A DNA stretch of 64,000 nucleotides from Enoplolaimus lenunculus. Lineage: Eukaryota > Nematoda > Enoplea > Enoplida > Thoracostomopsidae. Below are positions 11,294-23,112 of this stretch, one piece after another; position 1 is the stretch's first letter; each line of letters begins with the position of its first letter. Position numbers and translations under genes: made by a program. The stretch covers positions 227,759 through 291,758 of the forward strand of contig JASANG010000078.1 of NCBI GenBank assembly GCA_030248215.1. Direction: 5' to 3'. The notes under the pieces are model-generated. The model searched no databases and was not told the DNA's origin. It was given only the letters and a program-made list of their open reading frames with translations.

Positions 11294-11539
11294 AACATTC
11301 TATCGAGATGAGTTCAGCGCAACGAATATGCTAAATTATGAATCTTCTTAAATTAGCTGGTTCAGAAGTTTGCTTTATCAATCACCCACTGATGACGAAA
11401 CGATACAAACAAAGACTCATTTTAAATTTGAGCAGAGATTTTTAAATACTCTCAACGACAATTCCATAATACAAATTTTCGTTCACTTCACTAAAATTGA
11501 ACGGATTGGAATACTGAGACGTAGTCTTGGGGTAAGTCT

Positions 11540-11670
11540 AGGGCACCAGTGTCTCCACGGAGGGCATTAGGGGGCGTGCTCTCTTAAATTTGGCTGGTGC
11601 CCCCTAAATTGACTCATTCTAAAAGTAAACAGTTTCGAGTTGCAATTGTAGGGGATTAGAAGTAAGCAGT
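11540..11670 (+). repeat. Dispersed repeat R5 (GGTGCCCCC / CAATTGTAGGG)
   Basis: The words GGGCACCAGTGTCTCCACGG, CTGGTGCCCCCTAAATTGA and AGTAAACAGTTTCGAGTTGC recur at 39220-39350 and reversed at 24620-24740. Followed at 11680-11723 by a scrap of an M-family right end. Confidence 0.5.
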
Positions 11671-11953
11671 ACTAACCAACTGTTTTTACTAAGTTGATTA
11701 ATCAATTCATTGGAATTTACAGTGTACGGATGCTCCTGCTTTAGGTTAAATCATGACTTTGATGGCTGCTGATACTTAACTACGGTGTCGCCTACGGAAG
11801 GCTTGATTATTATAGCGGAATAAACTTGGCTAGGAAAGCGAGCGAGAAACCAAACACAATTTAGGCTTTAGATTACGAATATCATAGTGGGTTTTGGTTT
11901 GCAATTCATATATATTATTCGACAATATAGGTAAATAATAGAAATAAAATGCT

Positions 11954-12395
11954 GTAGTGACCCGAATAAGAGGGGGACTGATATTTATTTGGTCTCTCCA
12001 GACGGTACCTCCCTTGTTATTCGGTTACGGTCTGTTATTTATTTTTAACCTAGGATCCGCCACCCTTCGTAACTGATATATCCGGTACTAGGAACTATCC
12101 GTTGAATTAAACGTTTATTTGTATTGTGTCAATAGCTTGAGCGGTCATGCCAGGTTATACTTAGGAATGTACTTTCAAAATTTAAGTACGCTTTAAAGAT
12201 TCAAACTCAATTTTATTTGGTCCTCTAGTCATTTATGCACTACAATTAGGAATAACTGACCTTCATTCAGTCTAATTATGATTTACGGACTCTATCCGCT
12301 TAAAGACTCTTATTAGGGATACGGACTCCTATTTATTGGAACGCAAAATGGGGACCCCTTCTTATTACCCCACATCCTCTTATTCGGACCACTAC
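11954..12395 (+). mobile_element. G-family MITE-like element, second copy
   Basis: GTAGTGACCCGAATAAGAGG at the left end and CCTCTTATTCGGACCACTAC at the right are near-perfect inverted repeats. Related to 1425-1845 in opposite orientation. Confidence 0.75.
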
Positions 12396-12404
12396 ATTAG
12401 TAAC

Positions 12405-12565
12405 TCAAAAAGCCGGTCTATCCGGAGCCGCGGCCGGTTGGCAGTGGCCTGCCGGCCCGACCACACAGTTCTCGGCCAGTTCCACCTGTGCCTTGGACAT
12501 TAATCCCCGCAAGTCCTTGAAGGGTGTGGCTCGCAACTGATTTGCAGATACGGTTGCTTTCTTAT
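12405..12565 (-). other. GC-rich island with short protein-like frame, unrecognised
   Basis: A block clearly richer in GC than its surroundings. On the minus strand it reads about 50 codons in one frame, including LRATPFKDLRGLMSKAQVE and CVVGPAGHC, ending in a stop next to the G-family element. The composition is exon-like, but no start, splice site or family could be assigned. It may be the last exon of an unknown gene or a remnant. Confidence 0.25.
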
Positions 12566-12649
12566 ATCAAAGTATTGTTATTGCCCAGTTTGGTATTTAT
12601 TGTAAAATTTGACTTATCCTTTATGCTTTGACGAACTCATATCTGCCCG

Positions 12650-12960
12650 TCGAAGCTGAAAACGTGAGCAAAGATCATTTAGACGTCCGAGAGCAGGGCT
12701 CAGAAACGGGTGTAAATGGTAAGATTTTCGCTACTTTTTGAAAAATTTTACCCGTTCGTGGCAATACGTCGCTCCGCAGTATTGCATACAGTCCTAGTTC
12801 GCAGGGAATTGTACGCCTGTAAATACGCGTTTCGGACGGCGATTTACGTCGACCGATGGCGTCGGAAGACATTAAAAAATGTTTGGAAAAGGATAGCACC
12901 AGCCCTAACTTCCATTTCGCAATAATAAACGAAGCAGTGGTCGTGTAACTCTTATTCGAA
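12650..12960 (+). other. Possible coding remnant, unrecognised
   Basis: Moderate GC content and several short frames on both strands; one plus-strand frame ends in MASEDIKKCLEKDSTSPN and a stop near 12957. Splice-like AG and GTAAGA words occur, but I could not build a gene and assign no function. Confidence 0.2.
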
Positions 12961-13371
12961 TATACACCCTAGCTACCAAAAATTCGCGCACAAAGCGCAA
13001 ATTCTGTACAACTTTATTAATAATAACGAGATACAAATTTTACAAAACGGTAACTTTTTGTACAACAATTAAAGTTTTATTTCATTTATTAATAAGGAGA
13101 ATGAACATTAAAATGGCAAAATTGACAGAAGAAAGTAGTAGATTTCGCAATTGAAGCTGTAAATTGTTAAAACGCTCACGGTGTCATTATTAAAATGTTT
13201 ATTATCAGCATTTTTTAATTTGGCTTGCCTGGTGCGTCGCTTCAGATTGTTTTTACAAAATTTTCTGTAAGTTTCTAAGTTTGGGGGACAATCTATAAAA
13301 TTTCGTAACTCTGATTTAAAAAATTAGCTAATTTTGTGTAACGCTGTCTTTCATCGAAGGTCACTTGAATT
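12961..13371. other. Intergenic, nothing recognised
   Basis: AT-rich sequence without frames, inverted ends or known repeats that I can identify. Confidence 0.4.
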
Positions 13372-13565
13372 GGCTCACGTAAAGATCAGGGGCGGAACGT
13401 TTTTCTGTCGGACTGCAATAGAGTAAGCAAAGCCTTAGGCTAATTTTTTGCTTGACTTAGGCTTAGATTTAGGAATAGGCTGATTGTTACGCTTAGGCTT
13501 ATGCTTAGGCTTAAGCTTAGGAATAGGCTTATAATACTGTTCAGCTCCTGTTATTTACATTGGCG
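13372..13565 (+). mobile_element. T-family element, full length
   Basis: Left end GGCTCACGTAAAGATCAGGG and right end CAGCTCCTGTTATTTACATT are diverged inverted repeats. Holds the ordered family parts: GACTGCAATAGAGTAAGC, TTTTTTGCTTGACTTAGGC, GATTGTTACGC, then TTAGGC units and AATAGGCTTATA. Confidence 0.75.
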
Positions 13566-13915
13566 CATGAATTTGATAAATCCACTTTGACGATTAAAAT
13601 CCAGTGAATCAATTTCCACCGTAACCGAGGTGGAAGGCGTTTACCATCACCACTCAGCTATAAGAGTTTCACGCTCGAGCCCGAGGGGGCTCTGACGACT
13701 TGTAGTGATTTAGTACTATGCATACATGGTGCAATTGTTAAACACTATGCGATATATATTATTTAATGTATATACACTGCGCTGAGTTGACCATAGGCAA
13801 CACTATGTGAGGACGGTTTGTTATTGACCATTATTATTTTTAAATATGCAATGTTGATTAACATTTAGGTCACAAATTAAAATTTTACAAAAAAAGACTT
13901 AAAATTGAATAAAAC

Positions 13916-14255
13916 CAAGAGTGCATGATACCCTTTAACAAGAGTATGCAACTGGTTGCATTCTATGTAGAAAAAATGTACCCAGCGCGTGTTGCATTTT
14001 TGGCTTACCCCCCTATTTGGGGGGTCAAAATCTCCATCGATGTTGAAATTCATGTGCTAATATATATACTAAAATGTGGTCCGATTATATTTTCGGTGTT
14101 GGCTGGCGGATACACGTGTAAAATGAACGTAAAACTGACCCCCCCAAAAAATGAGGGGGGTAGTCCAAAAACGCAACGCGTGCCGGGTACATTCTTTAAT
14201 ACACAGAATGTACCCAGTTGCACACTCTTGTTAGAGTGATCATCCACTCTTGATA
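13916..14255 (+). mobile_element. K-family element with 7-bp target duplication ATAAAAC
   Basis: Nearly the same sequence as 10697-11036, from CAAGAGTGCATGATACCC to CCACTCTTG. ATAAAAC precedes the left end and follows the right end exactly, confirming both boundaries and the 7-bp duplication. Confidence 0.88.
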
Positions 14256-14724
14256 AAACTAATTTCGTTTATTAATATGAAAATCAATTAATTTTTAGAA
14301 ATTCTCTTTTATTTTGGTCCACTTTGTGACTTGTCTTTTTTACGATGTTTTTACTGTTGAAACAGAGACGAGGGGTTTGAGGGGCATTGTTCAGATGTAT
14401 TTTTCAGTTTACAGTACTGTATTTGTTGAACGTTTTTCAATATGATGGACGTTTATATACGTTTAGGAATGCGAGAACCAGGACGAGTTCCTCGTGTAGT
14501 TATTAGCAGAAAAGACGCATAGATCACCGCAGATAACGCAGTAAAACATGACAAAATCCTCCACGAACTGGGTGCTCCATAGTGCTGAACAAGCCAACCG
14601 GATATCAAGTTACCAATGCCGACACCTGTAAAATTATATATTTTAATTGCAGGAACCCCCGTTATTTTGGGGGCTGTGCCGAGTTCAAACGGGCTTGTTA
14701 TAGGCTAGACTTGTAGACTTAACA

Positions 14725-15070
14725 CTTTTTTCACAGGCTTAGGATTAGATTTATGCTTAAAAATATTGTTACACTTTAAATTCCAGTGAATTCATTTAAA
14801 TTAGGAATGAGTTGAATTACTGAGTCTGAATGAATGCTTTTCAAACTGTACAATTCTTAGTTAAGTCCCCTGGTTGAGTTAATAATAAATTAACTCAATT
14901 CAAATCAAAGTGTATTAATGTTTACAAATATTAACTCACACATAAATAATTCACTATAAATTAGTTAAGCGTAAGCCTAAGCCTAAGCAAAAAAATGTAA
15001 TCTAGAAACTAAACCTACTCTTTAATACACCCACCAGAAACCTGGACGCCCTTTAAAGTAACATGGTGCC
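14725..15070. repeat. Mixed debris: T fragments around a decayed M copy
   Basis: 14725-14775 has a GCTTAGGATTAGATT fragment of family T. 14778-14957 is a diverged M copy (CCAGTGAATTCATTT, GAGTTGAATTACTGAG). 14965-15070 is the right half of a T GGCGTCC copy on the minus strand (GCCTAAGCCTAAGC, then CCTGGACGCCCTTTAAAGTA). Confidence 0.5.
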
Positions 15071-15171
15071 AAACCACCAATGGTAATTTTGTCTGAAATT
15101 TTGTGTTCAAATTTTTCAATCTTTCACTATTAATGTTGCTCATGGTTCAACGACGAAATTAATTTTAACTT

Positions 15172-17941
15172 TTATCCGAAACAGAACTTAGCAAAAAGTT
15201 TCATACCGAGTCCATCGTAAACTGCACTAAAGAATGCAATCGGCGGCAGTTGCTTGCAATTGCGTTCAATTTTTGCTGCGAAAGCGCCCATATTTGCAAT
15301 CCAAACGCCAAGTGAAAATCCAATACAAGGTTCAGCCACAAAAATAGGGACCCACCATAACGAAGGGTACACAATCGACCACGCTAATGAGCGAATGGCA
15401 TACGAGCACAGGACTGCAACGGCACAAAGCTCATGTCCAAGGTACGCAAGCACATTGGACGAAAAATAATAAAACAACGCGGAAGTAACTGCAGTTTGCA
15501 TTGCAAGCGCACAAATTGCTAATTGTGACGCATTGAAGTGCGTTTTCAAATGCCACACTGATAGCCATACGGCGCTGCCAAAATTTGCACCACAAACAAA
15601 ACATACAATCACGAATGCTGTCGTACGACGAGACTTAAGTATTGCTTTGACAGACTGGATGACGTCTTTTTGGACAAGAGCAACCGTGAGAAAACCAGCT
15701 TTGAGGCGGTTTAAACGCCTTTGATGTTCGAATAGCCGAATTTTGGAGGGTCTCTGGGACGGGAAGGGCGTGGGTCGACTACAATAACACTGGGATTGGA
15801 AACATCTTGCAGAGATACTGGACTTTAGTGGGATTATCGAAAACGGTTCTTTATTGATGTTTTGGGTTTCTGAATCTGAGCTAAATTTTTCCTGGTTACA
15901 CGAACCTGGTGAAGCTAACAAAGCACACACTATTGCTATTGAAACACAACAAGCGTACGTACAAAATGAAGGCATATAATCTGTTGATAATTTTGATGCA
16001 GTTGAAACAATTTCCCATGAACTAAAATCACAGAAATATGTTTCGTTCGAAACGTTGCACTGAATATAATTGCTAAAATTGTCAAAATTGCAACTGCAGT
16101 TCGACTGAATAATGCACACTCGCGCGGATTTACTTGTGTGCTGAGGATGTTGGCTTAGACTTGTTGCAACAATAATCAACATGGCTGCGCCCATACCGAC
16201 ACTCATCCACATACGTTGTCGGCCGTATAAATGCAACTGGTGCGTTATTTTCAGAACCGCTAAGGTCTGTGCGTCCATTAAAGTATAACTTGGTGATAAT
16301 CCGAAGCCAATTCCGATAATAATTACGATAAAATATACCCAAAACTGTGATTTACTTAAATTAATTTTGTATTTTGGTCGCCGTGAGTCGTTTGCTTCTT
16401 GAAAGTTTTTAATAAACAAATTATGATTTTTCTGGAGCGAATATGAAATTGAAGACGTTCCATTGACCGTTGTTGCTGTTGTTGATGTTGTTGTTGTGGT
16501 TGTTGTTGTTGTTGCTTCTGCTACCACTGTTGCTGCCGCTGTTGTTGTTGTTGGTGTTGTTGTTATTGTTGTTCTTGCTGCTGTTGTTGTTGGTGGTGTT
16601 GTTTTTGTTGTTGTTGGTGTTGTTGTTTTTTTTGTTGTTGTTGTTGTTGCTTCTGCTACTGCTGTTGCTGCCGCTGTTGTTGTAGTTGTTGTTGTTATTG
16701 TTGTTGGTGGTGGTGGTGTTACTGTGGTTGTAGGTATTGTGATGAAATTCTGAGCAATTCGATTGGGAGCGTTACGCGAAACACGAGTGTTTGCTGATAT
16801 GTTAGCCGAGCTAAACTCAGGACAATATCTAACAATCTCATCAAACTTTCGTGTTTGCAGGTCTGCAAAATATTTGACAGAATTTGAAGATGGCAATTTA
16901 TTTTCGGAGTTAAATGTCAACGCAAAGTGACAACATAAATCCGAGTAAGAACTCTTAGTTGAACTCACTTGAATTTGTGCAACATCTGTCTCGTTGAATA
17001 CCAAACTTAAATTGCGATATTTCTTCAAATTGAAACAAAACTGTACAATCTGAACTCGAGTTGAAATATTTGAGTTGGGTTGAACATTAATTGGATGTAG
17101 AGCAAGAAGTGATAATATACAAATGAGTCCAGTAGATAAGGTTAAAGTTAAAATTTGTCGGTGTCGACCGGAAATGTTTGCAATATGAGCAATGGCAGGT
17201 TTTGTTATCACAGAAACGAAGGGAACGGCACCAAGAATTGTTGTGATGTCCACTGGCGAAAATCCACGTTCTGACAAGATATGAGGCAGAAACGGGGTAA
17301 TTGAACAGACTCCTGAAATAAAAAAAAAACGTTATTATGACGGCTTTTAACCAAAATAGCTTTTCTAAAAATATTTTCAAAGCAAACAGCGTCGAATAAT
17401 AATAAATTATCAAACTTTGTGACAAAAACTTTTTTGGCTTAAATAGAGACCTGGGGATTGAAAATTTTAATTTTTGAAAATTCAAATTCAACGGAAAATT
17501 ATTAGGGATTATAGTGCGAAGCTCAAATATGCAAATAAGTAACTTAAAATATGGCCATTTTCGACAAACGCAAGGTAGCAGGCACTTAATGAATAAGAAC
17601 CAAGATGTATCCTGAAATTTAATAAATTAAAACACTATACGAACATAACTCGAATATGAGCTTTATATCCCCTTATACACACAAAATATATTCTTATATC
17701 TACGAAATATTGCCTGAAATTTAATATAATTGTCTTGATACGGACACCAGACATATATGTCTTGATTTAAACAGTTTTATTTCTTATATTTTTCAGAAAT
17801 ATGGGTCTGACAAGTTTCAGACTTAAAAGTCTCTTTTTTAATTTTTTTGTTTTTTTTTTAAAAAAAAATTTTTAAAAAAAAAAAAAATTTTTAAATTATG
17901 TCTGAAATATAAGCCAATTCAAAATTAAATCAACCAAAATC

Positions 17942-17972
<31 letters not shown>

Positions 17973-18213
17973 AGATGGAAAGAAAAACAAAACAAAAAAA
18001 AAAAAAAAATAAAAAAAAAAAAAAAAAAAAATATAAGACAATCATTTCTTGAAGGAAAGAAACATACGCCTTATAAATTGGCAACAGTAATTTCTTAGAC
18101 ATACCTGCGTAGTAGAACAAATAAAACATTTTATTTGGCAGTAAATTGTGATTAATTTCAGGTTTAAGTTGACGTTTCATTCGCCGCAATGATGTTTTAG
18201 CGACCGTGAACAT
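15172..18213 (-). CDS. MFSD6-like major facilitator transporter, two exons
   Basis: Multi-spanning membrane protein of the MFS_1-like/MFSD6 group; substrate unknown. Exon 1 is 18213-18105 (starts MFTVAKTSLRRMKRQ), exon 2 is 17312-15172. Donor GTATGT and acceptor TTTCAG join a split glycine codon, giving FYLFYYAG then VCSITPFLPHILSERGFSP, the usual MFSD6 start of helix 1 into helix 2. The protein has 749 residues. After two N-terminal helices comes a very long loop (about residues 115-335) with N-glycosylation sequons and a threonine-rich block (about 230-320) coded by a GTT/GCT-type microsatellite. Then FWVYFIVIIIGIGFGLSP, the family motif YGRQRMW, and a further set of helices to the C-terminus. 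Few neighbours; the intron carries homopolymer runs. The long Thr loop is unusual but the position matches the large loop of the family. Confidence 0.87.
16463..16735 (+). repeat. GTT/GCT trinucleotide microsatellite inside the MFSD6-like gene
   Basis: About 270 bp of imperfect TTG/CTG triplets on the plus strand, which read as threonine- and alanine-rich codons on the gene's strand. Two internal near-duplicates share TTGCTTCTGCTAC and TGCTGTTGCTGCCGCTG, pointing to expansion by duplication. Confidence 0.85.
17820..18035. repeat. A/T homopolymer block in the transporter intron
   Basis: Runs of A and T up to more than 20 bases, broken only by short pieces such as GATGGAAAG. Low complexity. 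The lengths should be treated with caution because such runs are often misread. Confidence 0.7.
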
Positions 18214-18372
18214 TCTTAGACAATCGTGTTATAAATATTACACATTAAACTGCGCTAAGCTTCAATTCCAAACAAAATTAAAAATTGTAGGCCATTTATT
18301 ACACTGTTATAACAGTGGATTTTTCAAGTTAGATTTTTTATTTCAAAACATTAAATATCTACAACAATTAAT

Positions 18373-18439
18373 GTTACTTAGGCTTAGGCTTACCAATATG
18401 CTTTATACTACTGTTACGATCCTGTTCTATACATTGACC
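18373..18439 (+). mobile_element. T-family element, right-end fragment
   Basis: TTACTTAGGCTTAGGCTTAC, then ATATGCTTTATACTACTGTT and CCTGTTCTATACATTGACC, the family's right end. Lies just upstream of the transporter start. Confidence 0.6.
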
Positions 18440-19031
18440 AGAGAGATTTAACTTTAACAGAGGTGATAGCTGGTTAATCTAGTGTTTTAGTAAAAGACAA
18501 TTCAAGAGTTTGTCGGCCTAATTTTCCAAGCTGTAACTAGTCATAAATAGTGCTTGTTTGGACCAATGTATACAACAGAGCCAAATATAACAGTATATTT
18601 AGAATTGAAAAAATCCAATTTTATAAATGTTTCCAAATTTGGAAGTTTTGAATTTTCTAAATTTTCTAAATTTAAAAATTTGAAAATTTCAAAATCACAA
18701 CTCGCTTCGAAAATAAACATACTCGTTGTCGAAAATGGTTGACATAAGTTATATGTGAAGTGGATGCGCAGAACTTCAAACGAGTACCCATCAGTACTTG
18801 AACTTGTCATTGAGAACAAAGAGGTTTGTTGTCAACTATAAGCATGCTCATTTTGTTTGATGAATGGCCTTCAAGCTGTTTTCAATAATCTTGCAGCAGG
18901 TGGTATGAGCTCTTGTAACGCGAATAGTTGGCTACAACCTCGATCGTAATCATCATACTCCGGTACAAACTATTTAATTTTAACAATTTTAAAAACTAAC
19001 AATTGATTAAACGTGCCGCAAACAATTTTTC
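18440..19031. other. Intergenic, nothing recognised
   Basis: AT-rich. A run of TTTGAAAATTTT-type words near 18630-18700 gives chance frames on both strands. No gene evidence. Confidence 0.4.
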
Positions 19032-19198
19032 GGACCATGTAAGGTATCAGGAGCGGAACGATATTCCGTGGAACTGGAATAGAGTAAACTTAGGTTTTAG
19101 ACTATTTTTTGCGCAAGTTTCGGTATAAGGTCATTCTTACGCTTAGGCTTAGAAATATGCTTATATTACTTGACCGCTTCTGTTCTATACATTGACTC
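19032..19198 (+). mobile_element. T-family element, diverged full-length copy
   Basis: Left end GGACCATGTAAGGTATCAGG and right end CTTCTGTTCTATACATTGAC are inverted. The TTAGGC block is reduced to CTTACGCTTAGGCTTAG. A second scrap in reverse orientation follows at 19245-19320 (AACCTGAGCCTCAGCGTAAG). Confidence 0.65.
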
Positions 19199-19320
19199 AT
19201 TTTTCCAACCTGGTTTTCCTGCGCAACACTTCTCTTCTTATACTTTTAAGACTAAACCTGAGCCTCAGCGTAAGGATAAAGTCTAAAACTAGCGATAAAC
19301 CTTAAGCGTAGTAACCATTC

Positions 19321-19997
19321 TGAAACCTAATACTCGGCTTTTATTCTCAAGAGAATACTGGACGGCGCTTAAAACTAATTAGTCTGCCATCTTTGCGCAA
19401 TGCGCAAAAGTTAGCGAAAGCACAAAAATTTCCTTGCAAATTATCTTGTCATAGAACAGTCACGTGTATTTCTCAAGAAATTATTGTAAATAAGTAATAC
19501 TGGAAAGCTGCGCAAAATACGTATGTGAGCGGTCCAAATTTAATATGTAGAAATATACCGAAATTCGAATACCTCGTTTCATAAATCAAAGATCATTGTT
19601 CCGACGCTCAAAATTAAACCAAATATAACAGCATGAATTCTTTATTAGGAAATTTTACAATTTTATTAATATCATTTGAAATCCTTTCGCTAATACCTTT
19701 GTAATTTTCATGTGAATATTTCCGAAAAAAGATTAATACTAATTGTAAATTTAAATAATACGTTGAAAATCTGTTCATATTTTCGTTTCAGGAGTATACG
19801 TTTTCGCGTTTATGACCTAATATCGATTAAAAGATTGAGTATCGGAAACTGAACATTATTATTTATCTGTATTGGACGACGTAACAGGAGGGCATTAAAT
19901 TTTAGACACAGTTAGAAGCGTAGACTAAATATTTTATGCAAAAATTTTGCTAAACACAACGAACGATTTTACAGATTTAAGATAATGTTTAAAGTAT
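19321..19997. other. Intergenic, nothing recognised
   Basis: AT-rich sequence with no usable frame, no inverted ends and no similarity to the repeat families of this window. Confidence 0.4.
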
Positions 19998-20170
19998 GGG
20001 TCAATGTAAAGAACAGGGGTGGAACAGTATGATTAGCTTATTCGTAAGCCGTAAGCGTAAGAATGAGTTTATTTCTAAGCCTAAGCCAAGCAAAAAATAA
20101 GTCTAAAGCTTAAGCTTATTCTATTCTAGTCCCACAGAAAACCGTCAAGCCCCTGATGTTTACATGAGCC
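19998..20170 (-). mobile_element. T-family element, full length
   Basis: Left end GGGTCAATGTAAAGAACAGG and right end AAGCCCCTGATGTTTACATG. Carries GTAAGCCGTAAGCGTAAG and CCTAAGCCAAGC units and the conserved AGTCTAAAGCTTAAGCTTA. Confidence 0.7.
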
Positions 20171-20216
20171 AAAATGTGTTTAAAATTTTTAATTTTGGGT
20201 CAAGCAAGCTACACAA

Positions 20217-20580
20217 CCGGATCTAGAGAGGGGCGTACGCTCCCCGTCAGAACTTTTCACGCAGATTTTTTGTGAAATAATTATAAGGTTCTAAATTTTT
20301 ACAGCTCGCATATTTTTTGTGATAAAATGACAAGGTCACTTACCTTTCAATTTTCCCTCTCAGAAAATGATTTTGTGAAAAATCATAAGGTCCCTCCCTC
20401 AGCTACAATTTCCTTCCTTAGAAAATTTTTTCAGTGATGAGATCCGTTTCTTCCTTACAATAATTTTTCGCTGCCAATCTCACATATATAGCATACAGTA
20501 AAAATTGCGTTTCATAACATTTGCCAGCCCGCCGCTTCCCGTCAGAAATTTCTGCACCAGCCTCTGCAGAACCAGGCCTG
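20217..20580 (+). repeat. Dispersed repeat R4, third copy
   Basis: Begins AACCGGATCTAGAGAGGGGC and repeats TGTGATAAAATGACAAGGTC-type units. Shares ATATATAGCATACAGTAAAA and TTGCGTTTCATAACATTTGC with 9175, then GTCAGAAATTTCTGCACC. Confidence 0.55.
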
Positions 20581-21926
20581 TAACTACATGGGAACGAAAT
20601 ACGACAGCTTAGCCGCCATACGGGCGAATTTTGTTCAAACTACATTAGAAAATGCTACGTTAGAAAACTTTTCTTCGCCCCGTCTATTACAAAACTCCGG
20701 GTTGCGGGATTAGGCCAAACGCCCAAAATGACTGGTGCATTTTACTAAAAATGTAGAAAAAGCTGAAGTATTTTATGAAAAATGAATGGTTGCGATCAGA
20801 AAATATATACTCGCACCAGAATACTAAATATCACAACGAAACAGATTAAAAAAGAATGAAAAAATATGAATGTAATATATAATTGAATAACAATAAACAT
20901 TCTATAAAGTGTGTCTTATAAGCAGTTATCGCAATACAGCAATTTTTAAGTGAAATATAGCGGAAAATACAAAATGTTTTTGTGTGTTTTTTTCGACAAT
21001 TTGAGTAATAAAAATATGTTGAGAATTGAATTGTGACGCGAACTTTATGGTACAGATATTTTGCCTGTCTTAATATTTAAACTTAAAGCACGAAAGTTTA
21101 CACAGAGCACAAATCAAAATATTCACTGCTAGATTGATATCAAAAATAAAACAAGGCCGGAGTAGCCATCCCAGGGACTCTATCCCAGCAAGATTTTAAA
21201 ATTAAAAATTCACAACGTAAAAAATTTGTTCATCTCAAGGGGCCTCCAACATGGAAATTTGGAGCCCTCATCGCAACCTGCTCCGGCACCGCATCATACT
21301 TCTTAGCCTGAAAAGAGTGCTTAAATACAACGAGATTTATCAAATGTTTAATTGGGAGTTTGACATTATTGATGTTTCACGTTTTGTCTCATGTTGATTC
21401 GATAACAACTTTACTGGCATACAGGGCCGATTACAGCTAAATATAAAATTCACATAAAGTATATGCTGGTTTTATATCGTTCGAAACCAACATTTAATGT
21501 TATAACTGAGGCAGCAGGGTCACGTTTTGTCACACGTTGTGCTTTTAAGCATTTTACAGCGTTATCAGGTAATTTTAAAGTTGTTCTGATGCTATATAAA
21601 AAGAAAAATGTTTGATAGTTGTCAGCTCAACTAGCCCAGGCCGTGGTTAGGCTATCACTCGTCTTAGCCTGTAAAATATGGTTCACCCTGGAAGGTTTCA
21701 ACCACTATGCAATAGCTTATCTAAGGTTGCACATACGTGGAACCGCAATATGGCGAAGAAAACTCGCGAGCGAAACGACCAAGAAGCCAAACAAGCGTGA
21801 ATAACGCAATGTTTATCTTAAACTCGCCGAAGACAAAAATTTTCAAATCGCAAGGCGGACGGGGATTTGTCCGGAACCCTCATCCCCGCAAATGTTTTCC
21901 CACAATTTTTTTCCAGTGGGTAATAC
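20581..21926. other. Intergenic, mostly without recognisable features
   Basis: AT-rich. 21415-21550 has words (TATAACTGAGGCAGCAGG, CACGTTTTGTCACACGTTG) related to the ends of the D-family repeat at 29116 and 43952, so a decayed D fragment is likely. 21140-21300 is slightly richer in GC but gives no protein-like frame. Confidence 0.4.
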
Positions 21927-22266
21927 CAAGACTGGATGATAACTCTAACAAGAGTGTGCAACTGGGTACATTCTGTGTATTAAAGAATGTACTGGCACGC
22001 GTTGCGTTTTTGGCCAACCCCCCTCATTTTGGGGGGGGGGGTCAATTTTACGTTCATTTTACACGTGTTTCCGCCAGCCAACACCGAAAATATAATCGGA
22101 CCACATTTTAGTATATACAATAGCACATGAATTTCAACATCGATGGAGATTTTGACCCCCCAAATACGGGGGGGTAAGCCAAAAATGCAACGTGCGCTGG
22201 GTACATTTTTTCTACATAGAATGTAACCAGTTGCATACTCTTGTTAAAGGGTATCATGCACTCTTG
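21927..22266 (-). mobile_element. K-family element, reverse orientation
   Basis: From CAAGACTGGATGATAAC to ATCATGCACTCTTG, the reverse of the copies at 10697 and 13916. The flanks GTAATAC and TTTATAC match at 5 of 7 bases, so the duplication has decayed or one boundary is slightly off. Confidence 0.8.
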
Positions 22267-22361
22267 TTTATACGGACGGTACCCGAGGCACTGCTGATAG
22301 CATATTTTTTTGCATTATTTTAGCTGATATAAAAATTGTAAGACATAATTTTTCAAAGTAA

Positions 22362-22493
22362 GGCTGGCGCTATACTTGTCGTAAGTCACCGTCTGTCACT
22401 GTACGGTATCATACATGTGTAATTTGCATACGATACCGCACGGTAAAACGGACGGCGTCGGACGTCATCAAAAGTATTGCGTAAGCCTAAATT
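22362..22493. mobile_element. S-family palindromic element
   Basis: Ends GGCTGGCGCTATACTTGTCG and CATCAAAAGTATTGCGTAAG; the interior GTACGGTATCATACATG / CATACGATACCGCACGG is palindromic. Related to 3169 and 31217. Confidence 0.6.
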
Positions 22494-22874
22494 GTGTTGC
22501 AATATTCTTGTCTAATTTTGCTTTTAAACATGCGGCTGTCCGCAGTTTCAGCCAACCACGTGCGGAAGGAGTATAAGCGCTAAAATTTACGCTAATTCAG
22601 CCGACAATTTAACCGATTCCACGTTGCATTTGTTGTACATAATATGGGTTGGACATAAACCCAAAGCCCGGCAAAACTATTTACGCAACAAATTTGCCAG
22701 CGAGTTAAAAGCAAACAAATATAAACAAATTGATAATAAAACAAACTTGAAATTGGAATACAAGAAACCTAAAAGTGATTTAGGCAAACTAATCTACGAG
22801 CCAGATTTGATATTTACCAGTTTAACGATAGGAAACGTTCGTTAAGAGAAGGGTAAACAGCTAATGTAAATGTT
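22494..22874. other. Intergenic, one unrecognised 73-codon frame
   Basis: A lysine/asparagine-rich plus-strand frame at 22624-22845 has no recognisable motif and probably reflects AT-rich composition. Confidence 0.3.
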
Positions 22875-23059
22875 GGCGCATGTAGCGATTAGGGGCGAAA
22901 CGTTTTTCTGTGGGACTACAATGCAGTAAGCCAAGCTTTAGACTATTTTTGGCTAGACCAAGGTTTAGGCTAGGTATAAGCTCATTCTTACGGTTAAGCT
23001 TAGGCTTAGGCTTACGAATATGCTTATACTTTTGTTACCGGTATTGTTCAATAATTGGC
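22875..23059 (+). mobile_element. T-family element, full length
   Basis: Left end GGCGCATGTAGCGATTAGG; inner ACGTTTTTCTGTGGGACTAC, CTCATTCTTACGGTTAAGC, TTAGGCTTAGGCTTACG; right end near TTGTTCAATAATTGGCC. Confidence 0.7.
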
Positions 23060-23112
23060 CAAAATATTTATTATAAGTAATATATTTGGAATAATTGCAT
23101 GAGCTGGTAAAA

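Noticed and set aside
16463-16753. Valine- and leucine-rich plus-strand frames
   Set aside because: Antisense reading of the Thr-coding trinucleotide repeat in the transporter gene.
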